Shown piece after piece: positions 1-6,810 of a stretch of DNA of 7,937 bases (the first letter of the stretch is position 1; each line of letters opens with the position of its first letter). Origin of the DNA: Bacteroidales bacterium. GTDB taxonomy: Bacteria > Bacteroidota > Bacteroidia > Bacteroidales > VadinHA17. The notes below the pieces were generated by a model. The model ran no database searches. It was not told the DNA's origin and saw only the letters and a list, made by a program, of their open reading frames with translations. The DNA is taken from the NCBI GenBank assembly GCA_022615595.1, contig JAKEGI010000082.1:1-7937 (forward strand), written 5' to 3'. The translations under genes and the position numbers were made by a program.

Positions 1-627
1 GTCTCTGCCAAGGATTTCAGGCAACAGAAGATTAACATCCCTGATTTTACAGCAGTGGTCTTCACATCAAAAACGGCCATTGATCACTTTTTCAGGATCT
101 GTGAGGAGATGCGCATATCTGTTGCCGATACTATGAAATATTTCTGCATCACTGAGAGCGTGGCATTTTACCTGCAGAAATATATTGTCTACCGCAAGCG
201 AAAAATCTTTCACGGTAAGGCAAAATTCGAAGATCTTATTGATGTCATTGTCAAGCACAGGGAAGAGAATTTTTTTGTGCCTCTCGCTGAGCCACACAAC
301 TCAGACATACCTGATATGCTGACAAAATTCAACATCAATCACACTATCGGTACGATGTACAGAACCATAAGCAGGGGATTTGACTCAAAAGACCTTGACT
401 ATGACATCCTTGTATTTTACAGTCCTTCGGGAATTAAATCACTTAAGGAAAATTTCCCGTCATTCTCACAGGGAGAGGTCAAGATAGCAGCTTTTGGTCC
501 GACAACTGCCGAAGCAGTCATGAATGAGGGTTACAGGCTTGATATTCAGGCCCCCAATCCCAAGGCTCCCTCAATGACGATGGCTCTCGATTGCTTTATC
601 AGAGACTTTAATAAAAACAACAAATAA
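1..627 (+). CDS. hemD: Uroporphyrinogen-III synthase (HemD), 5'-truncated by window edge
   Basis: HemD cyclises hydroxymethylbilane with inversion of ring D to give uroporphyrinogen III, the branch-point precursor of haem, sirohaem and cobamides; it acts in the cytosol. The frame is open from base 1 to the TAA at 625-627, giving 208 residues, so roughly 40 N-terminal residues of a protein of about 250 are outside the window. The GTG at base 55 is internal, because similarity to the family continues upstream of it (DFTAVVFTSKTAIDHFF). Recognisable family segments are the TAVVFTSKTAIDHFFRI stretch of the first Rossmann-like half, the KFEDLIDVIVKH segment, and the C-terminal half with VFYSPSGIKSL, AAFGPTTAEAV and QAPNPKAPSMTMAL. 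The Ser-Pro-Ser-Gly and Phe-Gly-Pro-Thr-Thr loops are typical of the substrate cleft. This is the divergent form usual in Bacteroidetes. rnpA follows on the same strand, an order I recall as common in that phylum. No frameshift is seen. Confidence 0.9.
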   Translation, partial: VSAKDFRQQKINIPDFTAVVFTSKTAIDHFFRICEEMRISVADTMKYFCITESVAFYLQKYIVYRKRKIFHGKAKFEDLIDVIVKHREENFFVPLAEPHNSDIPDMLTKFNINHTIGTMYRTISRGFDSKDLDYDILVFYSPSGIKSLKENFPSFSQGEVKIAAFGPTTAEAVMNEGYRLDIQAPNPKAPSMTMALDCFIRDFNKNNK

Positions 628-652
628 CTTTCTTACAAATAATAAACCAGGG

Positions 653-685
653 AAGGCATCACTCCGGCAGGATGGGTGCCTTTTC
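653..685 (+). terminator. Hairpin with T-rich tail between hemD and rnpA; candidate terminator or attenuator
   Basis: Arms AAGGCATCACTCC (653-665) and GGATGGGTGCCTT (670-682) pair around a GGCA loop. They form eight outer base pairs (one G-U), a 2x2 internal loop and three inner pairs. The downstream arm runs into TTTTCTTCT at 681-689, like an intrinsic terminator with an interrupted T tract. It starts 25 bases after the hemD stop. If it terminates, rnpA expression would need leaky read-through or a promoter upstream of the hairpin, of which I see only a weak candidate (TAACTTTC at 625-632). It could instead be an attenuator or a stable 5' leader. The pairing is seen directly; the function is inferred. 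Confidence 0.45.
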
Positions 686-692
686 TTCTGAA

Positions 693-1082
693 ATGGAAAA
701 GCGCGGTAGAAGATTCCTTAAAAGTGAGAGACTCTGCAACATAAAAGCAATTGCCGAACTCTTCTCATCAGGCAGAACCATTTATCTGCCGCCGCTGAAG
801 ATTTTGTACAGGATAATGGCTGAGGAACCGGGAATGACCGGTGTGAGAGTCCTGATAACAATCCCTAAAAGAAGTTTTAAGAAGGCGGTCGAGAGAAACC
901 TGATCCGCCGGCGGATCAGGGAGGCCTACAGGCTTAACAAATCGGCCCTTATTGAATCTTTAGCGGCCAGGGAGAGAAGGATTGACCTGGCAATTATTTA
1001 CAATGATACCCTCATACACCCGTATATTGTGACGGAAAGAAGCATCAAAGAGATTATTGAGAAACTAACACATCTGAAGTGA
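693..1082 (+). CDS. rnpA: Ribonuclease P protein component
   Basis: RnpA is the small basic protein that binds the catalytic RNase P RNA and helps it remove 5' leaders from pre-tRNAs in the cytoplasm. The 129-residue product shows the conserved aromatic start region RRFLKSERL (residues 7-15), the central strand VRVLITIPKRSFKKAVERN, and the signature helix RNLIRRRIREAYRLNK (about 68-83), which carries the arginine-rich RNR motif. Length and basic character fit the family. I chose the ATG at 693 because it places the family's conserved phenylalanine near residue 8. The in-frame ATG at 672 would add MGAFSSE and lies inside the downstream arm of a strong hairpin (653-682). The 672 start cannot be excluded, and it has no well-spaced Shine-Dalgarno sequence to support it. 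The stop is one base before the GTG of the next gene, so the two are probably cotranscribed. yidD, often next to rnpA in other bacteria, is absent here. Confidence 0.93.
   Translation: MEKRGRRFLKSERLCNIKAIAELFSSGRTIYLPPLKILYRIMAEEPGMTGVRVLITIPKRSFKKAVERNLIRRRIREAYRLNKSALIESLAARERRIDLAIIYNDTLIHPYIVTERSIKEIIEKLTHLK
899..920. repeat. 22-base perfect palindrome inside rnpA
   Basis: CCTGATCCGCC at 899-909 is followed immediately by its exact reverse complement at 910-920, with no spacer. The next flanking pair (A898, G921) does not match. It spans the codons for the Leu-Ile-Arg-Arg-Arg-Ile-Arg part of the RNR motif, so the peptide pattern explains part of the symmetry. The matching choice of CGC, CGG and AGG arginine codons completes it. 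As RNA it could fold only after opening a few central bases into a loop. Any function is unknown. Confidence 0.6.
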
Positions 1083-1083
1083 A

Positions 1084-2781
1084 GTGCTAACTTTGCGAAA
1101 ATATTTATCCATGACCCTCAGCAGATCAAAAAAGGCATTATTATCCGTTGCAATTGTGATTACAGTTGCTATTTCGGCCGGCTTTATCCTTGTCAACCAG
1201 GAGAGCCGGGATTTCAAACTCACCAAGAGTATTGACGTGTACATCTCACTCATGAGGGAGCTTAATGCCTTCTATGTAGATGAAATCGATGCTGAAAAGC
1301 TTGTGAACAAAGGAATTGACGCGATGCTCACATCTCTTGATCCGTATACAGTCTACTACCCGGAGGAGGACTCCGGTGATCTTGATTTCATGACGACGGG
1401 CAAGTATGGCGGATTTGGCTCACTTATCAGAAAATCAGGCGATTACATAGTAGTTACCAATGTGTACCGGGGGTTCCCTGCAGATCAGAATGGTATAAAG
1501 CCGGGGGATGAAATGATAAGCATTGACGGCATCTCCCTGAAAGGTGTCGCATCTGAAAAAGCCTCCGATATGCTTAAGGGAGAGCCCGGAACGGAGGCTG
1601 TTCTTGTGTTCCGTCGTAATGGGGAGGAGTTTACAAAGAGGCTCAAAAGGGAGAGGATTTCTATTCCGGCAGTTCCGTATTACGGCATGATAGACAGCAA
1701 AACAGGGTACATCCGGTTTACAAACTTCACCCAGAACTGTATTTCCGAGGTCAGGAGCGCACTGATCGACTTAAAGGATAAGCAGGGAGCGGAGAGCATC
1801 GTTCTTGACCTCAGGAATAATCCCGGAGGCCTCGTGAATGAAGCTGTTGAGATCGTTAATCTTTTTGTTAAACCGGGTCTGGAAGTAGTCAGCACCCGAG
1901 GCAGGGCAAAACAGTCTGATGCTGTTTTCCGCACGAACAGGAACCCTGTAGCACCGGATATGCCGGTTGTGGTCCTGATAAACAGGGGATCAGCATCAGC
2001 CTCCGAGATTGTCGCAGGGGCTCTGCAGGATTTCGACCGCGCAATAATAGTCGGAGAGCGTTCTTTCGGAAAAGGCCTTGTGCAGGTTGCACGGCCGCTA
2101 AGCTATAAGGCACAGGTGAAATTAACAACCGCAAAATACTATATACCCAGCGGCAGATGCATTCAGGCGGTCGATTTCTCAAATCCCAACGCGGACGGCA
2201 GCGTGGGGGTAATCCCTGATTCCCTCATTAAAACATTCAGTACACGCAACGGCAGACCTGTGAAAGACGGCGGAGGAATAATCCCGGATATGGTTATCCC
2301 GACCGATATGCTCACCCGCTTTACAAGCGAACTGTATGTTCAGAACATGATCTTTGATTATGCCACCGAATACTTCTGGTCACACCCTCTGCCCCCTGTC
2401 CTTGACAGCCTGAAACTCAATGATAAGGATATCGAGCGCTTCAGGGCATTCCTGGAAGAGAAGAAATTCAGCTATCAGACAGGCTCAGAGTCAGCACTTG
2501 ATGATCTGATTGAAGCAGCAAGGGAAGAGCAGCTCTATGATGACAACAGCAAGGCGCTGGAGCAACTTCGTGAGGTCCTCGGTCATTCACTTGACAGGGA
2601 TGTCGCAAGCCAGAAGAGCGAAGTGACTGAGCTGATTGAGTCAGAGCTTGCAGGAAGATATTTCTACGACTCCGGGATGATTAAGTATTCGCTCTCCCGT
2701 GATACCCAGGTCAAAGAGGCAATAAAAATAGCTGCCGACAGGGAAAGATATATCTCGCTTATCAAGGGGCCGGTGATCTGA
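1084..2781 (+). CDS. S41 family carboxy-terminal processing protease, membrane-anchored, with PDZ domain
   Basis: This is a serine protease of the CTP/Tsp family, which recognises C-terminal tails of envelope proteins through a PDZ domain and degrades or trims them in the periplasm. Of the 565 residues, the first part is a basic stretch (Arg14 to Lys18) followed by a hydrophobic segment at about 19-37, read as an uncleaved signal anchor. A helical N-terminal region spans about 44-90 and includes MLTSLDPYTVYYP. A PDZ domain follows at about 105-185 (KYGGFGSLI, GIKPGDEMISIDG). The S41 core at about 195-405 contains GYIRFTNF and LDLRNNPGGL, then RGSASASEI with nucleophile Ser305 and GERSFGKGLVQ with Lys330. 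The Ser-Lys spacing of 25 matches E. coli Prc Ser430/Lys455. Residues 410-565 form a predicted helical tail, usual for Bacteroidetes members. The GTG at 1084 is one base past the rnpA stop. The in-frame ATG at 1111 (residue 10) leaves a normal signal anchor and may be the true start. The substrate is unknown. Confidence 0.92.
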   Translation: MLTLRKYLSMTLSRSKKALLSVAIVITVAISAGFILVNQESRDFKLTKSIDVYISLMRELNAFYVDEIDAEKLVNKGIDAMLTSLDPYTVYYPEEDSGDLDFMTTGKYGGFGSLIRKSGDYIVVTNVYRGFPADQNGIKPGDEMISIDGISLKGVASEKASDMLKGEPGTEAVLVFRRNGEEFTKRLKRERISIPAVPYYGMIDSKTGYIRFTNFTQNCISEVRSALIDLKDKQGAESIVLDLRNNPGGLVNEAVEIVNLFVKPGLEVVSTRGRAKQSDAVFRTNRNPVAPDMPVVVLINRGSASASEIVAGALQDFDRAIIVGERSFGKGLVQVARPLSYKAQVKLTTAKYYIPSGRCIQAVDFSNPNADGSVGVIPDSLIKTFSTRNGRPVKDGGGIIPDMVIPTDMLTRFTSELYVQNMIFDYATEYFWSHPLPPVLDSLKLNDKDIERFRAFLEEKKFSYQTGSESALDDLIEAAREEQLYDDNSKALEQLREVLGHSLDRDVASQKSEVTELIESELAGRYFYDSGMIKYSLSRDTQVKEAIKIAADRERYISLIKGPVI

Positions 2782-2801
2782 TCGAATCGTCTTAAATAAA
2801 A

Positions 2802-3203
2802 TCAGAAGAGCTCCTTCTTCCATACGGGAAGTTTTTCCTTTATCATCTCCAGGGTATGCCTGCAGGCGCGGGTGGCATGGTCACGGTGACCGGCAGTCAC
2901 CATGATGAAGAGTGATGCTTCGCCTGCCTTTACAGTTCCCGTTGAATGAACTATAATGACTGATCTTACGTCACTGAAAGCCGACCTGACAGTATCAATA
3001 ATTGCCTCGGTCTCTTTAACAGCCATCTCCTCATAGGCAGAGTATTCTATAGCAGAGACTCTTATGCCGTCATTTTCGTCATCCCTTACCCTGCCAATGA
3101 AAATTGCCTCAGCGCCTGCGCCCGTGTCATCATTTCCGGGACTCATCAGTTCCGATATAAGTGCCGGGGTTAAGGGGCCGGCTATCAGATATTTATTTTT
3201 CAT
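2802..3203 (-). CDS. moaE: Molybdopterin synthase catalytic subunit MoaE, short C-terminus
   Basis: MoaE is the large subunit of molybdopterin synthase. It transfers sulfur from the thiocarboxylated C-terminus of MoaD onto cyclic pyranopterin monophosphate to make the molybdopterin dithiolene. The 133-residue protein shows the family blocks AIFIGRVRD (about 34-42), IEYSAYEEMA (about 52-61), IVHSTGTVKAGEAS (about 83-96), TAGHRDHA (about 102-109) and MIKEKLPVWKKE (120-131). Lys122 and Lys129 align by eye with the active-site Lys119 and Lys126 of E. coli MoaE, and the His-Arg pair of the third block is present. Translation stops two residues after the WKKE block, so the usual C-terminal tail of about 10-20 residues is missing. 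The ATG lies 10 bases after the moaD stop, consistent with cotranscription from the queD-polA-moaD side. The stop faces the protease stop across 20 bases. Confidence 0.94.
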   Translation of the reverse strand: MKNKYLIAGPLTPALISELMSPGNDDTGAGAEAIFIGRVRDDENDGIRVSAIEYSAYEEMAVKETEAIIDTVRSAFSDVRSVIIVHSTGTVKAGEASLFIMVTAGHRDHATRACRHTLEMIKEKLPVWKKELF

Positions 3204-3213
3204 ATTTTACTTT

Positions 3214-3441
3214 TTAACCTCCTGCAAAAGGAGGAAGGAGAGCAATTTTGTCACCATTTTCAAGAGAAACCTCTTCTTTAAGCAAAGTTCCGTTCAGTGC
3301 AAGTCTGAATGGTACCGAACGTATTTCCGGGTAGTTCAGGGCAATAATCAGTTTAAGGCTACCCGTGTCAGCAGCATTGAGCTCTTCTTCTGCCTTCCCG
3401 GTTATCTCACGGGCAACCCCGAAGTATAAAACCCTCACCAT
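3214..3441 (-). CDS. moaD: Molybdopterin synthase sulfur carrier subunit MoaD
   Basis: MoaD is the small ubiquitin-like subunit of molybdopterin synthase. Its C-terminal glycine is adenylated by a MoeB-type enzyme, converted to a thiocarboxylate and used by MoaE as sulfur donor. The 75-residue product has the beta-grasp start VRVLYFGVARE (2-12), the core FRLALNG and the family ending ENGDKIALLPPFAGG. The ending includes the essential terminal Gly-Gly, which is also the last residue pair, so no processing is needed. The ATG at 3441 begins 14 bases after the polA stop and moaE follows 10 bases downstream, so the pair is almost certainly made together. No adenylating MoeB/ThiF-type gene or moaA/moaC is in the window. 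Confidence is high despite the small size because both termini match the family. Confidence 0.94.
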   Translation of the reverse strand: MVRVLYFGVAREITGKAEEELNAADTGSLKLIIALNYPEIRSVPFRLALNGTLLKEEVSLENGDKIALLPPFAGG

Positions 3442-3455
3442 AATTTCTATCTTTT

Positions 3456-6269
3456 CTAATGTGCCTCCAGCCAGTTATACCCGGTGCCGGTATCTGTCTC
3501 AAGGGGAACATTAAGGGATGCTGCGCCGCGCATCTCCTCTGAGACAATCGTTCTGAGAGACTCCACCCGGGTCTCATCAACTTCAAAAATAAGTTCGTCA
3601 TGCACCTGGAGTATCATCCTGGCATCAGGAAGCTCCTTCTTAAGTCTTTCAGCTATTCTCACCATCGCAATCTTAATGATATCAGCTGCGCTGCCCTGTA
3701 TGGGAGCGTTGATGGCATTTCTTTCTGCATTGCCCCTTACCACCTGGTTTCTTGAGTGAATATCAGGGAGATAGCGTCGACGGCCGAACATTGTGGTAAC
3801 GTATCCCTGCTCCCTGGCCTTTCGTATACTGTCATCCATGTAGGCTTTCACGCCGGGGTATGAGTTAAAATAACCGTCGATGAGATCCTTTGCCTCCTTC
3901 CGGCCTATGGTCAGTCTCTCCGAAAGGCCGAAGGCCGATATGCCATAGATAATGCCAAAATTGGCTGTCTTTGCCCTTGCCCTCATCTCGCGGGTGACCT
4001 CGGTCACCGGAACACCGAAGATCTTTGAAGCAGTGGCAGCATGTATATCCTGACCGGAAAGGAAGTCTGAGATCATTCCCCTGTCGCCGCTGAGATGAGC
4101 CATCAGCCTGAGTTCTATCTGCGAGTAGTCGGCACTGAGGAATATTTGTCCGGGTGCAGGGATGAATGCCTTCCGTATTTCGCGCCCCTCCTCGTCACGG
4201 ACAGGTATATTCTGCAGATTGGGATTGGTGGAGCTCAGTCTGCCCGTTGAGGCAACCGCCTGGTTATATGTGGTATGTATCCGGCCCGTTCTCCTGTCAA
4301 CAAGCCCGGGAAGTGATTCGACATAGGTTGACTGCAGCTTCTTAAGCCCCCGGTATTCAAGCACTTTGGCAATTACCGGATGCTTCGTTGTAAGGCGCTG
4401 AAGCACCTCTTCGTCGGTGCGATACTGCCTGGTTTTGGTAAGACGTGCATTATCGTCGAGGCGGAGCCTGACGAAAAGGATCTCGCCAAGCTGTTTTGGA
4501 GAGGAGATATTGAACTCCTGTCCGGCGAGATGATATATTTCACCTTCAAGCCTTATTATGGTCTCACGGAGAGATACAGCATAATTCTTAAGTACTGATT
4601 CATCAATGAGAATGCCGTCTCTTTCCATCCTGGCCAGGACACTTATGAGGGGCATCTCTATCTCTTTCGCGAGCTTCTCAAGGCCCTCCTTCCTCAGTAT
4701 CGGTTCAAAGACATTTTTCAACTGCCATGTTACATCCGCATCTTCAACAGCATATTCCCTGATCTTTTCCCGGTCCACATCCCTCATACTCTTTTGACGG
4801 GGGCCTCTTTCACCGATAAGCTCCTCGATTGGCACGGGAGTGTAGTTGAGGTACTTCGTCGCCAGGAGGTCCATGTTATGGCGCATGTCAGGCTCCAGGA
4901 GATAATGAGCCAGCATGGTATCAAACAGTGGCCCCTTCACCTCCATATCATAACATGACAACACATGGATATCAAACTTAAGGTTCTGCCCTGTTTTTCT
5001 TATTGAGGGATTTTCAAAAACAGTCCGGAACGGTTCGAGAAGCCTGAGGGTCTCTTTCCGGTCAGGAGGTAGCCAGAGAAGGGTACCGGATCCTTTTTCC
5101 CGGCTGAAAGCAATAGCAACAAGCTCAGTGTTCAGCGGATCGAGGGAGGTTGTCTCAGTGTCAAAACAGAACTCGTCAAGCTTTCCGAGTGTGGCTGCAA
5201 GTTCCGTCGCCTGCTCAAAATTCTCAGCAATATTGTAATTATGGGGTGTCGAATCTATTGCTTTTGTTCTCTCATCGTTTGCGGCAGGAGTCTCTGCAAA
5301 CAGAGAGCCCTGTGAGTGCGGTGCGGATTGCGGTTTAGTAAAGACTGTCTCCTCTGCTACAGCTGCCGGGCTGTCAACAGGTTCGGCTTCACGTCGCAGC
5401 CGTGCTGCAAGAGTGCGGAACTCCAGCTCCTCATACAACTTTCTCAGTGCGCCTGTGTCAGCTTCGCGCCTGTGGTAATCCTCATGACGGAATTCCACCG
5501 GAACATTCTGTTCTATTGTTGCCAGACGTTTTGAAAGCAGTATCTGCTCCTTGTTTTGCTCCAGAATCTCCTTTTGCCGCCCCTGGAGCTCCGAAGTGCG
5601 TTCAAGCAGTGTCTCTATTGCCCCATGGTCACCAATAAGCTTACAGGCCGTTTTAGGGCCTATTCCTGGGGCTCCCGGTATATTGTCGGAGGAATCCCCC
5701 ATCAGCCCCAGGAGGTCAGTGATCTGATGTGGTTCAACCCCGTATTCCCTCACGATCTCCTTTTTTCCCCATATTTCTGCATCACCTCCGCTCCTGCCGG
5801 GCCTGTACATAAAGACATTGTCAGTTACAAGCTGGGCAAAGTCCTTATCGGGTGTCATCATGTATGTTATATAACCCGCATCAGCACCCTTGCGTGCCAG
5901 TGTTCCGATCACATCATCAGCCTCAAAACCGGGCACCTCTATCACCGGAATGCGATATGCCTCAAGCAGTCTCTTGATGTAAGGCACTGCAATCTTTATG
6001 TCCTCGGGGGTGGCGTCACGGTTGGCCTTGTAAGCCGGAAAGATCTCATGTCTGAAGGTAGGGCCGGGAGGATCAAATACAACAGCTATATGTGAGGGGT
6101 TCTGCTTGCTGAGCAGATCTTCGAGTGTAAGCAGAAAGCCGAAGACCGCAGAGGTGTTCATTCCCCCGGAGGTAATCCGGGGATTCCTGATAAACGCATA
6201 GTATGACCTGAATATCAGGGCATAGGCGTCGAGCAGGAACAGCCTGTTGTCGTTTTCAGTCACAGTCAT
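3456..6269 (-). CDS. polA: DNA polymerase I, three-domain and apparently proofreading-proficient
   Basis: PolA fills gaps, removes RNA primers and acts in excision repair. All three activities look intact in this 937-residue protein. The 5' nuclease domain (about 8-290) has Asp14, VVFDPPG with Asp66, EADD at 116-119, TPDKD with Asp141 and Asp143, and GDSSDNIPG at 191-199. A low-complexity linker spans about 291-345. The 3'-5' exonuclease domain (about 346-535) keeps Asp370/Glu372 (FDTET), Asn429/Asp433 (GQNLKFD) and Tyr506/Asp510 (YAVED), so proofreading should work, unlike in Taq or Bacillus PolA. The polymerase domain has motif A with Asp714 (ADYSQIE), motif B with Arg763, Lys767, Phe771 and Tyr775 (NFGIIYG), and motif C with His890-Asp891-Glu892. 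These sit nine residues later than their E. coli counterparts throughout. The phenylalanine at 771 is the usual dideoxynucleotide-discriminating residue. The ATG overlaps the queD stop as ATGA, which suggests translational coupling and supports this start. Confidence 0.98.
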   Translation of the reverse strand: MTVTENDNRLFLLDAYALIFRSYYAFIRNPRITSGGMNTSAVFGFLLTLEDLLSKQNPSHIAVVFDPPGPTFRHEIFPAYKANRDATPEDIKIAVPYIKRLLEAYRIPVIEVPGFEADDVIGTLARKGADAGYITYMMTPDKDFAQLVTDNVFMYRPGRSGGDAEIWGKKEIVREYGVEPHQITDLLGLMGDSSDNIPGAPGIGPKTACKLIGDHGAIETLLERTSELQGRQKEILEQNKEQILLSKRLATIEQNVPVEFRHEDYHRREADTGALRKLYEELEFRTLAARLRREAEPVDSPAAVAEETVFTKPQSAPHSQGSLFAETPAANDERTKAIDSTPHNYNIAENFEQATELAATLGKLDEFCFDTETTSLDPLNTELVAIAFSREKGSGTLLWLPPDRKETLRLLEPFRTVFENPSIRKTGQNLKFDIHVLSCYDMEVKGPLFDTMLAHYLLEPDMRHNMDLLATKYLNYTPVPIEELIGERGPRQKSMRDVDREKIREYAVEDADVTWQLKNVFEPILRKEGLEKLAKEIEMPLISVLARMERDGILIDESVLKNYAVSLRETIIRLEGEIYHLAGQEFNISSPKQLGEILFVRLRLDDNARLTKTRQYRTDEEVLQRLTTKHPVIAKVLEYRGLKKLQSTYVESLPGLVDRRTGRIHTTYNQAVASTGRLSSTNPNLQNIPVRDEEGREIRKAFIPAPGQIFLSADYSQIELRLMAHLSGDRGMISDFLSGQDIHAATASKIFGVPVTEVTREMRARAKTANFGIIYGISAFGLSERLTIGRKEAKDLIDGYFNSYPGVKAYMDDSIRKAREQGYVTTMFGRRRYLPDIHSRNQVVRGNAERNAINAPIQGSAADIIKIAMVRIAERLKKELPDARMILQVHDELIFEVDETRVESLRTIVSEEMRGAASLNVPLETDTGTGYNWLEAH

Positions 6270-6715
6270 CTGTTATCGGAGGCATGCCACTCGGCAAACG
6301 ATGTGGCTGTTTCATAAAGCTTTACACTGTGAAGCGTTATTCCTTCCGGCATCTTGCCGAGGAGAATCGCTGCCACATCAGCAACGATGTTTTCACATGT
6401 CGGCTGGTATGGTGATACGATCACATTTCCAAAATGGCTGCGATAACTTTCCACCTTGTCGGCCGGGGCAAAACCAGCTACCATAAGAGAGTGGTCAAAC
6501 TTATCGACTATGTTTTCCCTGACCAGCTTTTTCAGATCTCCGAAATCGATTACCATTCCGTTATGCGGATCTTCCGGATTGTTTGCCGGCACGCCTGAAA
6601 AAGTCACGTAAAGTATGTAAGAATGACCGTGAACGTTACGGCAGGGTCCGTCATAGTTCCATAATGCATGGGCCATCTCGAAACGAAACTCCCTTGTCAC
6701 ACGAATTACAGCCAT
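6266..6715 (-). CDS. queD: 6-carboxy-5,6,7,8-tetrahydropterin synthase (QueD) / 6-pyruvoyl-tetrahydropterin synthase family
   Basis: QueD converts 7,8-dihydroneopterin triphosphate to 6-carboxytetrahydropterin, the second step to preQ0 and the queuosine base of tRNA. The 149-residue product contains the zinc histidines His16 (EMAHAL), His29 and His31, and catalytic Cys25 in a CxxxHGH arrangement (CRNVHGH), which typifies QueD rather than animal pyruvoyl-tetrahydropterin synthase. It also has MVIDFGDLK, the Asp74-His75 pair (KFDHSLM) and the pterin-anchoring Glu135 (KLYETATS). I chose the ATG at 6715, giving MAVIRVTREFRFEMAHAL, the usual family N-terminus. The in-frame ATG at 6757 would add 14 atypical residues and run through the candidate -7 box at 6737-6744. 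It is the first gene of a - strand unit with polA, moaD and moaE, and its TGA overlaps the polA ATG. No queC, queE or folE is in the window, so the pathway assignment rests on motifs alone. Confidence 0.92.
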   Translation of the reverse strand: MAVIRVTREFRFEMAHALWNYDGPCRNVHGHSYILYVTFSGVPANNPEDPHNGMVIDFGDLKKLVRENIVDKFDHSLMVAGFAPADKVESYRSHFGNVIVSPYQPTCENIVADVAAILLGKMPEGITLHSVKLYETATSFAEWHASDNR

Positions 6716-6724
6716 AGGTATGTT

Positions 6725-6742
6725 TTTTTGTGTCCACAAAAA
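6725..6742. repeat. 18-base inverted repeat over the queD-side promoter box; candidate operator
   Basis: Arms TTTTTGTG (6725-6732) and CACAAAAA (6735-6742) are exact reverse complements separated by TC. The repeat overlaps the candidate -7 box at 6737-6744 and the region where transcription of the queD-polA-moaD-moaE unit would begin. That is a classic place for a repressor site. The arms are A/T-rich, so chance symmetry is possible, but the TGTG-TC-CACA core is not a simple homopolymer. No regulator is assigned. Confidence 0.4.
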
Positions 6743-6744
6743 TA
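6737..6744 (-). promoter_or_regulatory. Candidate Bacteroidetes-type -7 box for queD-polA-moaD-moaE
   Basis: On the - strand the sequence reads TATTTTTG, matching the TAnnTTTG consensus of the main Bacteroidetes sigma factor. The start point would fall near 6731, giving a leader of about 16 bases before the queD ATG at 6715. I see no good TTTG-like -33 element about 19-20 bases further upstream, so this rests on the -7 match and its placement. Confidence 0.4.
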
Positions 6745-6810
6745 AACTATTTATCACGACTTTTGTTTAAAGTGAGGTTTCTGCCTGATTTTTACCGGTT
6801 TATGTATCAA

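Noticed and set aside
2782..2820. A bidirectional terminator between the convergent protease and moaE genes
   Set aside because: The only symmetry is a weak 5-bp AGAAG/CTTCT stem inside the moaE end, followed on the - strand by an interrupted TTTTATTT; too weak to call.
3204..3223. AGGAGG on the - strand as a Shine-Dalgarno site for moaE
   Set aside because: It is explained by the MoaD terminal Gly-Gly codons, it lies 14 bases from the moaE ATG, which is too far for good spacing, and Bacteroidota rarely rely on such sites.
3064..3429. Open reading frame of 121 codons on the + strand across moaE and moaD
   Set aside because: It is antisense to two genes with clear family motifs and its product resembles no family I know.
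5556..6095. Open reading frame of 179 codons on the + strand opposite polA
   Set aside because: It lies wholly antisense to the conserved 5' nuclease domain of polA, its product has no recognisable motifs, and it is best explained as a shadow frame.
6716..6790. A preQ1 riboswitch upstream of queD
   Set aside because: The likely leader is only about 16 bases, and neither it nor the sequence further upstream shows the paired stem and A-rich tail of a preQ1-I aptamer.
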